Below the pieces are notes generated by a model that searched no databases, was not told where the DNA came from, and was given only the letters and a program-made list of their open reading frames with translations. Below, piece by piece: positions 43,386 through 53,107 of a stretch of 64,000 bases of DNA (within the stretch, counting starts at the first letter, position 1; each line of letters opens with the position of its first letter). Source of the DNA: Draconibacterium aestuarii (GTDB taxonomy: Bacteria; Bacteroidota; Bacteroidia; Bacteroidales; Prolixibacteraceae); contig JAPOHD010000027.1 in assembly GCA_026671195.1 (NCBI GenBank), forward strand, positions 310,001-374,000. The letters are read 5' to 3'. The position numbers were made by a program, and so were the translations under genes.

Positions 43386-44099
43386 TTAACTTATGCTGAA
43401 AGGTGTTTCTAAAACCACTTCTTTTACACAGGCGCTGGTCGAAAGGCTTAGTAGCCATTTAATTGTTTGAAATAAATCGTCGGGCTGAATCATTTCGTTG
43501 GCTTTCAGAGGAGTGCCGGCTTCGGTTGCCATTTCGGTATTTACCCAGCCCGGGCAAAGTGCCGTAACCGAAATTCCAAGCGGCGTTAATTCACGATACA
43601 ATGCTTCGCTTAACCCAATCATTCCGAACTTCGAAGCGCTGTAGGCTCCGCTTCCGGCAAAGCCCACTTTCCCCGAACGCGATGCAACATTAAAAATGTA
43701 CCCCGATTTTTGCTCCTTCATAACCGGTACCACTTCTTTTAAAATCACATATTGGGCGGTTAAATTGGTAGCCAGCATTGTAGAAAAATCAGTTTCTGAA
43801 ATCTCAACCGTACCGTCGAAATAAATGCCGGCATTATTTACCAAAATATCAATCTGCCCGTATTCTGAAACAATTGTGGAAATTGCATTTTTTACTTCGG
43901 CAGTTTGTGTAATGTCGAGTTGTATAACTTTCGACTCCAACCAGGATTCTGCACGAATTATACCAGCTACTTTTTCCAGGTTTTCCAGGTTTCGGCCAAT
44001 AAGAATTGTTTGATACTTAAGTGCAGAGAGACCGGTTGCAATAGCTTTTCCTATGCCTTTACCTGCTCCGGTTATTATGGCTACTTTATTTCTTGTCAT
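43386..44099 (-). CDS. Short-chain dehydrogenase/reductase
   Basis: 237 residues from ATG 44099. Classical SDR motifs: cofactor site TGAGKGIGKAIA (about 11-22), NNAG (about 88-91), the catalytic Ser in NVASRSG and Y-x-x-x-K in AYSASK (about 152-157), then CPGWVNTEM. It is thus a complete NAD(P)-dependent reductase of the 3-ketoacyl reductase-like type; the substrate is unknown. It lies 51 bases upstream of the isomerase-like gene in the same direction. The plus-strand sequence just beyond its ATG holds TATCTTTA on the minus strand, a one-mismatch -7 box. Confidence 0.9.
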   Translation of the reverse strand: MTRNKVAIITGAGKGIGKAIATGLSALKYQTILIGRNLENLEKVAGIIRAESWLESKVIQLDITQTAEVKNAISTIVSEYGQIDILVNNAGIYFDGTVEISETDFSTMLATNLTAQYVILKEVVPVMKEQKSGYIFNVASRSGKVGFAGSGAYSASKFGMIGLSEALYRELTPLGISVTALCPGWVNTEMATEAGTPLKANEMIQPDDLFQTIKWLLSLSTSACVKEVVLETPFSIS

Positions 44100-44450
44100 A
44101 TTGCATTTTAGATATTAAAGATAGTAAAATGAAAAGATTGTGTAAGAGGGATTTAATAAAAATGAATGACCATCTTTTTATTGATTTAGTTGAATGATAA
44201 TCCGGATTTTGTTTTTTAACACTTTTAAAAATTACAGCTTATAACATGGAACGTACTCCGACTGTAAAATCACGGGTTAAAATTATTTTTAATATATGGT
44301 TAAGATTACCAGGCATATAAAGGTTTAGTGATTAAAAAATGCAATTTGTTTAAGTGTGTGAAGCTTCTCAGTCGTCATAACATTAGATAAAGCTTAACAG
44401 CTGAATATTTAAATTTTTAAAGTATCATTTTATAATCTTGCACATAGTTA

Positions 44451-44458
44451 TAACTTTG
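44451..44458 (+). promoter_or_regulatory. Candidate -7 box upstream of the small ORF and sulfatase
   Basis: TAACTTTG is a full TAnnTTTG match, 42 bases before the small frame at 44500 and 195 bases before the sulfatase ATG. A TTTT lies about 20 bases upstream in the -33 position. Confidence 0.4.
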
Positions 44459-44499
44459 GTTCAGCTACAAAAAATAAAACGTAAAACAATTTGGCCTTT

Positions 44500-44622
44500 A
44501 TGAAAAATTACATTAATACAATTTTTCTTCTGCTACTTTTAAGGATTGGCTGGAGTATATATCAGACAAAAAATAACTCCGGTAAACATTGTCAGAATTA
44601 TTTTAGTAAAAGCAATTATTAA
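44500..44622 (+). CDS. Possible small secreted peptide or gene remnant (40 aa)
   Basis: ATG 44500 to TAA 44622. The first 20 residues (MKNYINTIFLLLLLRIGWSI) look like a signal peptide, followed by a short polar tail with no known motif. It lies between a good promoter and the sulfatase gene, ending 30 bases before it. The start followed by a polar segment resembles the beginning of a SusC-type receptor cut short, so it might be a relic of a lost gene; it might equally be a chance frame in a long leader. Confidence 0.3.
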   Translation: MKNYINTIFLLLLLRIGWSIYQTKNNSGKHCQNYFSKSNY

Positions 44623-44652
44623 TCAGTATTTAACGAGTAAATATACAATAGT

Positions 44653-46551
44653 ATGAAAAGGATAGGGATTCTGTTTTTCGCGCTTATTTTAATTAGTTTC
44701 ATTTCATCTGGGCAGAAAGGACCCAATATACTTTGGATAACTATTGAGGATACTTCGCCACAATTTATTGGCTGTTACGAAAATAAGGATGCAAGTACGC
44801 CAATAATTGATAGGTTGGCCGGCGAGGGGGTACGTTTTACCAATGCTTTTTCAACCGGAACAGTTTGTTCGCCAAGCCGAAGCACCATAATTACAGGCGT
44901 GCGCACCTATAAAATGGGAACAGGGAATCACCGAAGCAACTATTCAATTCCTTCTACTATTCACGGATTTCCTTTTTATATGCAGCAACAGGGATATTAC
45001 GTAACCAACAATGCCAAAACCGATTATAACGTTGGCAATGTAAAAGCGTTTATACAAGAAGCCTGGCACGAAAGTTCGGCTAAAGCCGGATGGTGGAACC
45101 GAAAACCGGGGCAACCCTTTTTCTCGGTTTTTAATTTTAACGAATCGCACCAGTCGCGAACCATGACAAATTCATATTCGTGGTATCTGAAAAATGTTTG
45201 GGAGCAGTTGCCCACGGGTGACAGAATTGGGGAAGATGCTTTTGAAATGCCCCCGATTTATCGCGACAGCCCGGAAATGCGAAAACATTTTGCACGGGTT
45301 TACAACTCGATAAAATTAACCGATAACCGAATTGGTGAGTTATTGGAAAAATTAGATAAAGATAATTTACGCGACAGTACCATCATTTTCTTTTACGCAG
45401 ATCATGGTGAAGGAGAACCCCGTGGGAAAACAAACGGAATAAACTATGGTTACCGTGTACCTTTTATTATTTGGTTTCCGGAAATGTATAAACACCTTTC
45501 GCCTTGGGGAACAAGTGGTGTGGTGACGGATGAGTTGGTTGATTTTGAAGATCTGGCGCCAACCTTAATCAGCCTTGCCGGCGGAACAATTCCTGATTAT
45601 TTGAAAGGTCGTGTTCTGATTGGGGAAAATCGCTCGAAAAAAGTCGATCACCTCATTTTGTCAGCCGACCGTTCGGATAACGGAATTGATATGGTTAGAA
45701 GTATTACAGATGGAAAATACATGTACTCCCGAAATTTTATGCCTTTTATTCCACAGCAACGCTACATCAGGTACATGGAAATCTCTGAAATTGTAAATCA
45801 AATGCGGGCCGATTGGAAAGCCGATCTGCTAAATCCGCTTCAAAAAAGTATATTCGAGGCACGCCCGGCAGAATTTCTTTTTGATATTGAAAACGACCTT
45901 TGGGAAACCAAAAATCTGGTTGACAATCCAAAATATATAAAGGTTTTGGCAAAAATGCGCAAACAGCTCGATCAACAAATTATGGAGGCGCGCGATGTAA
46001 TGTTTCTGCCGGAATATGAAATTGCTATGATTTCTAAAACAGGAACTCCCTACGAGTTCAGAATGGATAAAACCCAATATCCTTTAGAATCCATTTATGC
46101 AGCAGCTTCGCTTTCAGGGAAAAGAGGTGCAGGTATTGCGGAAAAACAAATACAACTCTTAAAAAGCAAAAATAAGATTATCCGCTACTGGGCTATTGTT
46201 GGCTTACGATCGCAAATGCCGGAAACACTGAAACCTTTTCAAAACGAAATTGAACAGGCGATGAACGATGTATATCCGCCGGTAGCAGTTGTTGCTTCGG
46301 CAATTGTTTTGCAAGAATTTCAAAATCCCAAAGCAGAAAGTTCGTTAAAGCGTTTTTGCCTGGATGAAAACAATGACATTGTACTTTTAGCCATAAATCT
46401 TCTGATGTATATGAATGACAAACAATCGTTTGTTGAAACCATAAGGGCAACTTATGAACAGCCGAACAGGAACTATAATGTACAGGCCGGCTGCATGGAT
46501 TTTTTAGGAAGTCTTGCATTGGTTCCAAATGATTTTGAACATAAAAATTAA
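44653..46551 (+). CDS. Secreted sulfatase, formylglycine type
   Basis: 632 residues from ATG 44653 with a signal peptide (about 1-20). The sulfatase domain (about 23-440) starts GPNILWITIEDTSPQFIGCY, and the sulfatase signature CSPSRSTIITG puts the formylglycine-forming Cys at residue 72. FYADHGEGEPRGKTNG holds the second metal-binding Asp/His. The C-terminal part (about 470-632) is helical and HEAT-like. It removes sulfate esters, probably from polysaccharides. It requires the anaerobic or aerobic maturase encoded elsewhere. A GH43 gene follows 54 bases downstream, which suggests a sulfated plant or algal glycan as target. Confidence 0.92.
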   Translation: MKRIGILFFALILISFISSGQKGPNILWITIEDTSPQFIGCYENKDASTPIIDRLAGEGVRFTNAFSTGTVCSPSRSTIITGVRTYKMGTGNHRSNYSIPSTIHGFPFYMQQQGYYVTNNAKTDYNVGNVKAFIQEAWHESSAKAGWWNRKPGQPFFSVFNFNESHQSRTMTNSYSWYLKNVWEQLPTGDRIGEDAFEMPPIYRDSPEMRKHFARVYNSIKLTDNRIGELLEKLDKDNLRDSTIIFFYADHGEGEPRGKTNGINYGYRVPFIIWFPEMYKHLSPWGTSGVVTDELVDFEDLAPTLISLAGGTIPDYLKGRVLIGENRSKKVDHLILSADRSDNGIDMVRSITDGKYMYSRNFMPFIPQQRYIRYMEISEIVNQMRADWKADLLNPLQKSIFEARPAEFLFDIENDLWETKNLVDNPKYIKVLAKMRKQLDQQIMEARDVMFLPEYEIAMISKTGTPYEFRMDKTQYPLESIYAAASLSGKRGAGIAEKQIQLLKSKNKIIRYWAIVGLRSQMPETLKPFQNEIEQAMNDVYPPVAVVASAIVLQEFQNPKAESSLKRFCLDENNDIVLLAINLLMYMNDKQSFVETIRATYEQPNRNYNVQAGCMDFLGSLALVPNDFEHKN

Positions 46552-46605
46552 ATTTTTCTCCTCTTTTAAGTAGAGAGATCGTTTTTTAATTCAAACGAAT
46601 AAAAC

Positions 46606-47748
46606 ATGAAAATCACTCAACAAATTCTTTTGGGATTGCTTGCATTCTTAGTTGTTTCTTGCTGCCAGGAATCAAAAACGATAAAACCCGGTGAAATTTG
46701 GCCCGATAACAATGGGGTACATATAAATGCGCATGGTGGGGGAGTAATGTTTTATGAAGGGAAATATTACTGGTTTGGTGAGCATAAAATAGAAGGAAAG
46801 GCAGGGAATAGGGCTATGGTTGGTGTTCATTGCTATTCGTCGAAGAACCTGGTTGATTGGAAAGATGAAGGGATTGCTCTGGAAGTAGTAAAAGATGATC
46901 CTGATTCGGATATTGCGGAAGGCTGTATTCTTGAACGTCCAAAAGTGATTTACAATCCCCAAACCCAAAAGTTTGTGATGTGGTTTCACCTTGAACTAAA
47001 GGGAAAGGGATACGATGCTGCACGTTCGGGAGTTGCTGTAGCTGATCAGATTACTGGTCCCTATCAGTTTGTGAAAAGTCACCGACCCAATGCCGAACAC
47101 TGGCCGCAAAATGTAAAAGCAGTTCATAAGTTGCCTGTTGGGCCTGATGTAAAAGAACATTATTGTGGTGGCAAGGGCTGTTTGCCCGCACATCCGGATA
47201 CCGTGAATCTTCTGGGGCGTGACTTTGAAATAGGGCAAATGGCGCGAGACCAAAACCTGTTTGTTGACGACGACGGGAAAGCCTATCATATTTATTCGTC
47301 GGAAGAAAACAGCACGCTGCATATTTCTCAGTTAAGCGACGATTTCCTGACAGATTCAGGAAATTATATACGTGTTTTTTCGGGAAGGTACATGGAGGCT
47401 CCGGCCATGTTTAAATACAGTGGAAAATATTTTCTGATAGCATCAGACTGTACCGGCTGGGATCCGAATGCAGCCCGTTTGGCATGGGCACCAAATATTT
47501 TTGGCCTCTGGGAAGAGTTGGCTAATCCGTGTATTGGCGAAGATGCTAATCTGACTTTTCACTCGCAAAGCACATTCATTTTGCCGGTTAATGGCAAACA
47601 GGATGCATTTATATACATGGGCGACAGATGGATTCCGGATAATGCAATTGACGGTCGTTATATTTGGTTGCCTCTTCAGTTTAACGAAAAAGGAATTCCC
47701 TATCTGGAATGGATGGCTGAATGGAGCATGGATATTTTTAATAAATAA
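46606..47748 (+). CDS. Secreted family 43 glycoside hydrolase
   Basis: 380 residues from ATG 46606. A lipoprotein-like signal ends VVSCC (about residue 19-20). The five-bladed propeller begins WPDNNGVHINAHGGGVMFYEGKYYWFGEH, an opening shared with the GH43 members that act on galactans or related galactosides. ERPKVIYNPQTQKFVMWFHLE and the SGRYMEAPAMFKY segment carry likely catalytic acids (Glu in YMEAPAMF, Glu in ERPKV). It acts in the envelope or outside with the sulfatase upstream. No SusC/SusD pair is in the window, so this is not a complete polysaccharide utilisation locus. Confidence 0.88.
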   Translation: MKITQQILLGLLAFLVVSCCQESKTIKPGEIWPDNNGVHINAHGGGVMFYEGKYYWFGEHKIEGKAGNRAMVGVHCYSSKNLVDWKDEGIALEVVKDDPDSDIAEGCILERPKVIYNPQTQKFVMWFHLELKGKGYDAARSGVAVADQITGPYQFVKSHRPNAEHWPQNVKAVHKLPVGPDVKEHYCGGKGCLPAHPDTVNLLGRDFEIGQMARDQNLFVDDDGKAYHIYSSEENSTLHISQLSDDFLTDSGNYIRVFSGRYMEAPAMFKYSGKYFLIASDCTGWDPNAARLAWAPNIFGLWEELANPCIGEDANLTFHSQSTFILPVNGKQDAFIYMGDRWIPDNAIDGRYIWLPLQFNEKGIPYLEWMAEWSMDIFNK

Positions 47749-48052
47749 TCCGGATAGTAATCTTTAAATCAGATTCTTTCAATACGCATCACTCACATTT
47801 CCTGTTTTTCGTGTTTTTCTGAATTTCATTCCGTTTCAACCCCGTGTACTGCTCATGTAGTGGTTTTTGTATATGGCCAACAGTAAAACACCAGTTATCT
47901 GCCCTTGTTTTTCCAGATCGTGGTCAAAAGCAATATCATTTCAATCACACCATCTTCATTTCACGAAGCAGTTTAAGCACTTCAACCAATGACCTTATAC
48001 TTATAACTTTTAAAAGTTTAAAATTTGTGCTGCCACGAAAACATAACTAACA
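47749..48052. other. Intergenic stretch between GH43 and glycosyltransferase genes
   Basis: 304 bases without a credible gene. A perfect 14-bp palindrome AACTTTTAAAAGTT lies at 48005-48018 and is followed by AAAATTTG, a near -7 box, 25-30 bases before the glycosyltransferase ATG. No terminator hairpin was seen after the GH43 stop codon. Confidence 0.5.
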
Positions 48053-48826
48053 ATGAATACCAGCATTATTATTTGTACATACAACGAGGCTGAAACAATA
48101 TTTGGCGTTGTTGCTGCATGTTGCAAACACAATCACGAAGCCGAAGTAATTGTGGTCGACGATGGTTCTACCGACAATACACAGGCAATTCTAGAAACTT
48201 TAGCGTTTCACCACAAATTTGAGTATTTGAAACTTAGCCAGAACTATGGCAGAAGTTATGCAATGGCTTACGGAATAGAGTATGCCACAAACGAGATCGT
48301 CTTGTTTCTGGATGCCAATGTAAAAGAGGTAAGAAAGCAACATTTTAACAGTTTAATCGACCCGATATATCGGGGAGACGCTGATCTGGTTTTGGGCGGA
48401 CCATCTGGATTTACTGTTGATTTCGGATTGAACCCATACAAATCGGTAATTGGTCAGAAGGCCATGCTGAAAACCGATCTAATGCCAATATTGAATGATT
48501 TAAGAGAAATCCGATTTGGTGTTGAATCCTTTATTATTCTTTACTATCAGAGCCAGAGGAAACGTGTACATTTTGCCATGCTTAGCGGTTTGCAAAACCA
48601 ATCTGATGAAATTAGTGATCAACAGTTTTCAGTTGCTGATGATGCCAAACTGGAAATTGCCAATGCCTTATTAACAAATGTCGATTTGATCACAAAACGT
48701 ATTCAAAATACCATTCTGAAGACACAAAATTATACACAGTCGACCATAAGCAGCGTGCAAATGGAGCTGAATAAAAAAATGAAAGCCCTCAAGGAGAAAA
48801 ACCGAAAAATGGAACTGATCAACTGA
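48053..48826 (+). CDS. Family 2 glycosyltransferase with unusual C-terminal half
   Basis: 257 residues from ATG 48053. The N-terminal GT-A domain (about 1-120) is clear: SIIICTYNEAETI, VIVVDDGSTDNTQAIL (DDGS) and FLDANVKEV (D-x-D replaced by DAN). The usual acceptor-side ED and QxxRW motifs are not evident. The last 60 residues are Lys/Gln-rich and look like an amphipathic helix or coiled coil. No membrane segment is present, so it is a soluble or peripheral enzyme. It precedes the second RND operon by about 120 bases in the same direction, but a functional link is not evident. The acceptor and sugar are unknown. Confidence 0.8.
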   Translation: MNTSIIICTYNEAETIFGVVAACCKHNHEAEVIVVDDGSTDNTQAILETLAFHHKFEYLKLSQNYGRSYAMAYGIEYATNEIVLFLDANVKEVRKQHFNSLIDPIYRGDADLVLGGPSGFTVDFGLNPYKSVIGQKAMLKTDLMPILNDLREIRFGVESFIILYYQSQRKRVHFAMLSGLQNQSDEISDQQFSVADDAKLEIANALLTNVDLITKRIQNTILKTQNYTQSTISSVQMELNKKMKALKEKNRKMELIN

Positions 48827-48944
48827 TTATTACATTTCATGATCGGGATTTAGCACTTCAGGTTATTTTAGAAATAGCTAAAAGACAGACACTATAAATT
48901 CGCACAAAAAATCAGAATTCAAAAAACAAAAAATAGAAACAAAA

Positions 48945-50015
48945 ATGAAAATCTGGAAAACAGCTTTATTGTTCCTAACTTCGGTCCTGGCATTAAACGG
49001 ATGTAAAACAAACGGAGAAACACCTCCGGTCAAAACAGTTAAATATGTTAAAGTACACACCATAAGTGGTGATGATTCAGGTGAGAGAATGGTGTTGAAT
49101 GGGAAGATTAAGGAAAAGAGCCTGACTTCTCTTTCGTTTCGTGTGGGAGGACCGCTTGCGAAACTGAACGTTGAACCAGGTGATTATGTACGTGCCGGAC
49201 AGGTAGTCGCAGTGGTTGATAAACGCGATTACGAATTACAGCTTGAAACAACAAAAGCACAGTATGAGCAATTGGAGTCGGAATACAAACGTTACAAACA
49301 ACTGGTTGAACAAAATAAAATTCCGGAAAATACTTTTGAGAAAATTAAGTCGGGATATTTAATGGCAAAAACCTCCTACGAAAATGCGCAAAACCAGTTA
49401 CGCGATACTGAGTTAGAAGCTCCATTCTCAGGTTATATCTACGAGAAATTTAGTGAGGCGCATCAAACGGTTGGGCCTGGTGCCCCCATTGTGTCGCTAA
49501 TCGATATGTCGCATCTGGAAGCTGTTGTGGCGGTTTCCGAGAGTCAATTACAAAAAGTGAGAAGCGATAAGGAAAGCTATTTAACTGTGGCAAATGCAAA
49601 TGTCAGTATGCTTCCTGTATCGTTGTTGAGTGTGGGAGAAAAGGCGATGCCTGATGGACTCTACGAAGTGAAATTCTCATTCAAAAACAGCGAAGCGTTA
49701 AAAATAGCTCCGGGAATGACTGCTGAGGTGACACTTATTTGCGACAAAGAAGAGAATAGTTTAACGATTCCTGCAACTGCTGTTTTTCATGAAAAGACCA
49801 GCAATTACGTGTGGGTATATAACTCTGCCACAAATAAAGTTGAGAAACGAGAGGTTGCACTGGGTGGGCTGAAATCACAGGCTCAGGTTCAGATAAAGGC
49901 CGGATTAAAATACGGCGAGCAGGTAGTTACTGCCGGTGTTCATTACCTTGTAGATGGACAAAAAGTAAAAACAATCCAGAACCCATCTGTAACTAACGTT
50001 GGAGGATTATTGTAA
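48945..50015 (+). CDS. RND efflux periplasmic adaptor, system 2
   Basis: 356 residues from ATG 48945. A lipoprotein-type signal (ALNGC, about residue 21-25) suggests membrane attachment by lipid. It has the lipoyl half-motifs SFRVGGPLAKLNVEPGDYVRAGQVVAVVD and ELEAPFSGYIYEKFSEAHQTVGPGAPIVSL, a short helical hairpin in between (about 85-140), then beta-barrel and membrane-proximal domains. Its stop codon TAA (50013-50015) shares the A with the pump's ATG. It is related to the adaptor of system 1 only by family; the adaptor is shorter and lacks the long insertion. Confidence 0.93.
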   Translation: MKIWKTALLFLTSVLALNGCKTNGETPPVKTVKYVKVHTISGDDSGERMVLNGKIKEKSLTSLSFRVGGPLAKLNVEPGDYVRAGQVVAVVDKRDYELQLETTKAQYEQLESEYKRYKQLVEQNKIPENTFEKIKSGYLMAKTSYENAQNQLRDTELEAPFSGYIYEKFSEAHQTVGPGAPIVSLIDMSHLEAVVAVSESQLQKVRSDKESYLTVANANVSMLPVSLLSVGEKAMPDGLYEVKFSFKNSEALKIAPGMTAEVTLICDKEENSLTIPATAVFHEKTSNYVWVYNSATNKVEKREVALGGLKSQAQVQIKAGLKYGEQVVTAGVHYLVDGQKVKTIQNPSVTNVGGLL

Positions 50016-53000
50016 TGCTGGAAAAATTATTGAACCAAAAAGCAATGATCTCAACCATACTGTTTGCAGTATTGTTTGGAGGATTGATTGCGTATAATAA
50101 TATTGGGAAGCTGGAGGATGCTGAAATCCCGATTAAGTCAGCTATGGTAATTACGGTTTACCCGGGAGCAACTGCTCACGAGGTGGAACTGGAAGTTACC
50201 GATGTACTTGAAAAAGCCATTCAGAAGCTTGAAAATGTTGATGAAATTAATTCGATTTCACGTCCCGGTGTTTCAATGATTACAATTGATATTCAGGAGA
50301 CAGTTAAAACGCCAAAGTTGCCCCAGCTGTGGGATCACCTCCGCCGTAAAGTGAACGATGTAAAAGGAAGTCTTCCTGCCGGTGCCATGGAGCCCATTGT
50401 AAACGACGATTTTGCAGATGTTTATGGCATTTTATATGCAATAACAGCCGAAGGATTTTCTCATAAAGAGTTGATTAAATATACCGAGTACATCGAACGG
50501 GAACTTGTAGGAATTGAGGGAGTTCGCCGTTCGCAGGTTTTTGGTGAAGAGATGGAGGTAGTCGATGTTACTTTCTCGCCTGAAAAACTGGCCGGATTAA
50601 GTATAAATCCGATGGTAATTGCTGCGGCAATTCAAAACGAAACTGCGATTATTGATCCCGGATCAATTGTGACCGGGAAAGAATCGATCCGGGTTGGTGT
50701 AGGACAAAAGATTACAACCCTTGAAGAAATTGAAAACCTGTTGATTCAGGTGCCCGGTGGGGGCAACTTTCGTTTGGGAGATATTGCAACCATTAGCCGT
50801 TCGTACATGGAACCAAAACAGGAAGCTTTATATTACAACAATAAGGCGGGTTTGGTACTGGGACTTTCGAACGAAAGTGGAATAAATGTTGTAAAACTTG
50901 GCGAAAAACTTGATGCCAAACTTGCGGAGATTCAAAAGGAACTGCCCGTTGGAATCGAAGTGAACCAGGTGTATTATCAGCCCGATCGTGTTGACGCAGC
51001 TGTTAAAGATTTTATGATGAACCTGGTTGTATCGGTTGGTATTGTGATTGTAGTGCTGATGTTTGCCATGGGACTGCGCTCGGGCTTGCTTATTTCAAGC
51101 GGACTGGTATTTACTATTTTGGGTACACTAATAGTAATGCTGGCAATTGATTTGCCGCTTCATCGTGTTTCATTGGCGGCCATTATTTTGGCAATGGGTA
51201 TGTTGGTTGATAACGCCATTGTTGTAGCCGACGGCATTTTAGTTGATTTGAAAAATGGAATGGATCGCAGCAAGGCTTTTGTTAATACAGCACAAAAAAC
51301 AGCTTTGCCTTTATTAGGGGCAACTGCGGTAGCAATTCTGGCCTTTTTGCCATTACGAATGTCTCCCAATGCTGCCGGTGAGTTTTTGGCTTCATTGTTT
51401 ACAGTTCTTATTATTTCGTTGAGTCTGAGTTGGTTGTTTGCTATGATTCAAACACCATTTAATGCCAAATATTTTTACCGTAAAGAGCGTCCGAAAGGCG
51501 AACACGCAGAACACTACGACAATAAGTTTTATACAGCTTTTCGTCGTTTCCTTGAGTGGGCATTGCGTCATAAAATACTTTTTACTACGAGTAGTTTTGC
51601 CATTCTCTTTTTTGCGTTTTATTCCTTTCGTTTTGTAACGGTCGATTTTATGTCCAAAATGGATTACGACCAGTTTTATGTCGAATATTACTTGCCTCAA
51701 GGATCTGATATTAATGCCGTTGAAGCAGATGTGGAATCTATCCAGGAAGATATATTGAAAATGGATGGAGTTCATTCTGTAACAGGATCTGTTGGACGCC
51801 CACCGGCTCGTTATCTTTTAATGCGTGGAATGGCAAAAGGAGGTGCAAATTATGGCGAATTTATCATTCAAACCAATGATCCGGAACGCGTACCAATCTT
51901 GATTCCTGAAATTGAGGATTATTTGAACAAAAATTATCCAAATGCTTTTACGCGTGTAATTGAATATGGTGCAGCCTTTGCCGATGCTGACATTGAGGTG
52001 GAATTTACCGGTCCTGATCCTGCTGTTTTGAAAGATCTGGCCAACCAGGCAAAACAAATTTTTTTAGAAGAACCGGCAGCGATTCACGTTACCGATAATT
52101 GGAAAAATCAGACTAAAAAGATCGTACCCAAATATTCGGTTGAAAGGGCTCAGCCACTTGGTCTCACTCGTTCCGACATGGGTAATTCAATAAAAATTGC
52201 CACCAATGGTATGCCAATCGGTGCAATCTACGAAGGAGATAAAATGATGCCTATTGTGCTAAAAACATCAAATGATGTAGCTCAGAATATGGAAGGTTTG
52301 ATGACCATTCCGGTTTGGGGGCAGCGGAGTGTTGCAAGTATGCCGCTGGCACAGATTGTAGATACCATGCAAGTGACCTGGGAATATGAATTAGTCAATC
52401 GTTTAAATGGTGAACGTTCAATTAAAGCCCAGTGCGATGCTGCTAAAGGTTTTACGGCTCAGCAAGTACAAGATAAATTTCAGGCTAAGGTTGAGGCAAT
52501 TAATGTCCCCGAAGGATATAAAGTTCGCTGGGAAGGGGCAACAGCCCGGTCGGGCGATGCAAACGAAGCCTTGTTTATGTTCTTGCCTCTGGCGATTGGT
52601 TTGATGGCGATAATTATTATCGGACTATTTAATAATCTGAAACAGCCGGTTATTATTTTCCTTGTTGTTCCATTTGCTTTTGTAGGGGTTGTATTGGGGC
52701 TGGTAAGCACCGGAACCTTTTTAACATTTGCCGGAATTATCGGTGCACTTGGTTTAATTGGAATGATGATTAAAAATGCGGTGGTATTGCTGGATGAGAT
52801 TAACCACAACTTGCGAACTGGGAAACCCCGGTTGGAATCAACTATCGACGCTGCTCTTTCAAGATTACGCCCGGTAATGATGGCTTCGCTTACTACCATT
52901 TTGGGTATGACGCCCCTGATTAATGATGCCATGTTTAGTTCAACAGCCATTGTAATCATGTTTGGTTTGGCAGTTGGTTCGGTAATTACACTGGTAGTGG

Positions 53001-53065
53001 TCCCCGTATTGTATACAGTACTTTACCGGGTTGATAGCAGTGAATTAAAAAAAATAAGAAGTTAA
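50015..53065 (+). CDS. RND efflux pump, inner-membrane transporter, system 2
   Basis: 1016 residues with the twelve-segment RND layout. In TM4 the motif reads GMLVDNAIVVADG, so the second Asp of the AcrB-type proton relay is Asn; this DN variant occurs in a subset of the superfamily. The TM10 region reads MIKNAVVLLDEINHN. The first periplasmic loop starts VYPGATAHEVELEVTDVLEKAIQ. It overlaps the adaptor stop by one base, and a TolC-like gene follows 42 bases later. Substrate unknown. It differs from the pump of system 1 in length and TM4 residues, so the two are not recent duplicates. Confidence 0.94.
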   Translation: MLEKLLNQKAMISTILFAVLFGGLIAYNNIGKLEDAEIPIKSAMVITVYPGATAHEVELEVTDVLEKAIQKLENVDEINSISRPGVSMITIDIQETVKTPKLPQLWDHLRRKVNDVKGSLPAGAMEPIVNDDFADVYGILYAITAEGFSHKELIKYTEYIERELVGIEGVRRSQVFGEEMEVVDVTFSPEKLAGLSINPMVIAAAIQNETAIIDPGSIVTGKESIRVGVGQKITTLEEIENLLIQVPGGGNFRLGDIATISRSYMEPKQEALYYNNKAGLVLGLSNESGINVVKLGEKLDAKLAEIQKELPVGIEVNQVYYQPDRVDAAVKDFMMNLVVSVGIVIVVLMFAMGLRSGLLISSGLVFTILGTLIVMLAIDLPLHRVSLAAIILAMGMLVDNAIVVADGILVDLKNGMDRSKAFVNTAQKTALPLLGATAVAILAFLPLRMSPNAAGEFLASLFTVLIISLSLSWLFAMIQTPFNAKYFYRKERPKGEHAEHYDNKFYTAFRRFLEWALRHKILFTTSSFAILFFAFYSFRFVTVDFMSKMDYDQFYVEYYLPQGSDINAVEADVESIQEDILKMDGVHSVTGSVGRPPARYLLMRGMAKGGANYGEFIIQTNDPERVPILIPEIEDYLNKNYPNAFTRVIEYGAAFADADIEVEFTGPDPAVLKDLANQAKQIFLEEPAAIHVTDNWKNQTKKIVPKYSVERAQPLGLTRSDMGNSIKIATNGMPIGAIYEGDKMMPIVLKTSNDVAQNMEGLMTIPVWGQRSVASMPLAQIVDTMQVTWEYELVNRLNGERSIKAQCDAAKGFTAQQVQDKFQAKVEAINVPEGYKVRWEGATARSGDANEALFMFLPLAIGLMAIIIIGLFNNLKQPVIIFLVVPFAFVGVVLGLVSTGTFLTFAGIIGALGLIGMMIKNAVVLLDEINHNLRTGKPRLESTIDAALSRLRPVMMASLTTILGMTPLINDAMFSSTAIVIMFGLAVGSVITLVVVPVLYTVLYRVDSSELKKIRS

Positions 53066-53107
53066 AGGGATCAGAAAAGGGAAAAATAAATTCAGAAGGA
53101 AAGAAAA

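Larger units (their letters stand above)
44100..44652. other. Divergent intergenic region upstream of the sulfatase
   Basis: About 550 bases, AT-rich. It holds a full -7 box TAACTTTG at 44451-44458 (plus) and a 40-codon frame at 44500-44622 with a signal-peptide-like start. The part from 44170 to 44440 has no feature I can support. Confidence 0.5.

Noticed and set aside
47844-48050. Plus-strand frame of 68 codons before the glycosyltransferase
   Set aside because: Rich in Cys, His and Trp without family resemblance, and it runs through the probable promoter of the glycosyltransferase gene.
50015-53065. Loss of function of RND pump 2 because of the VDN motif in TM4
   Set aside because: The DN variant is shared by functional RND subfamilies, so it is a subfamily mark rather than a defect.
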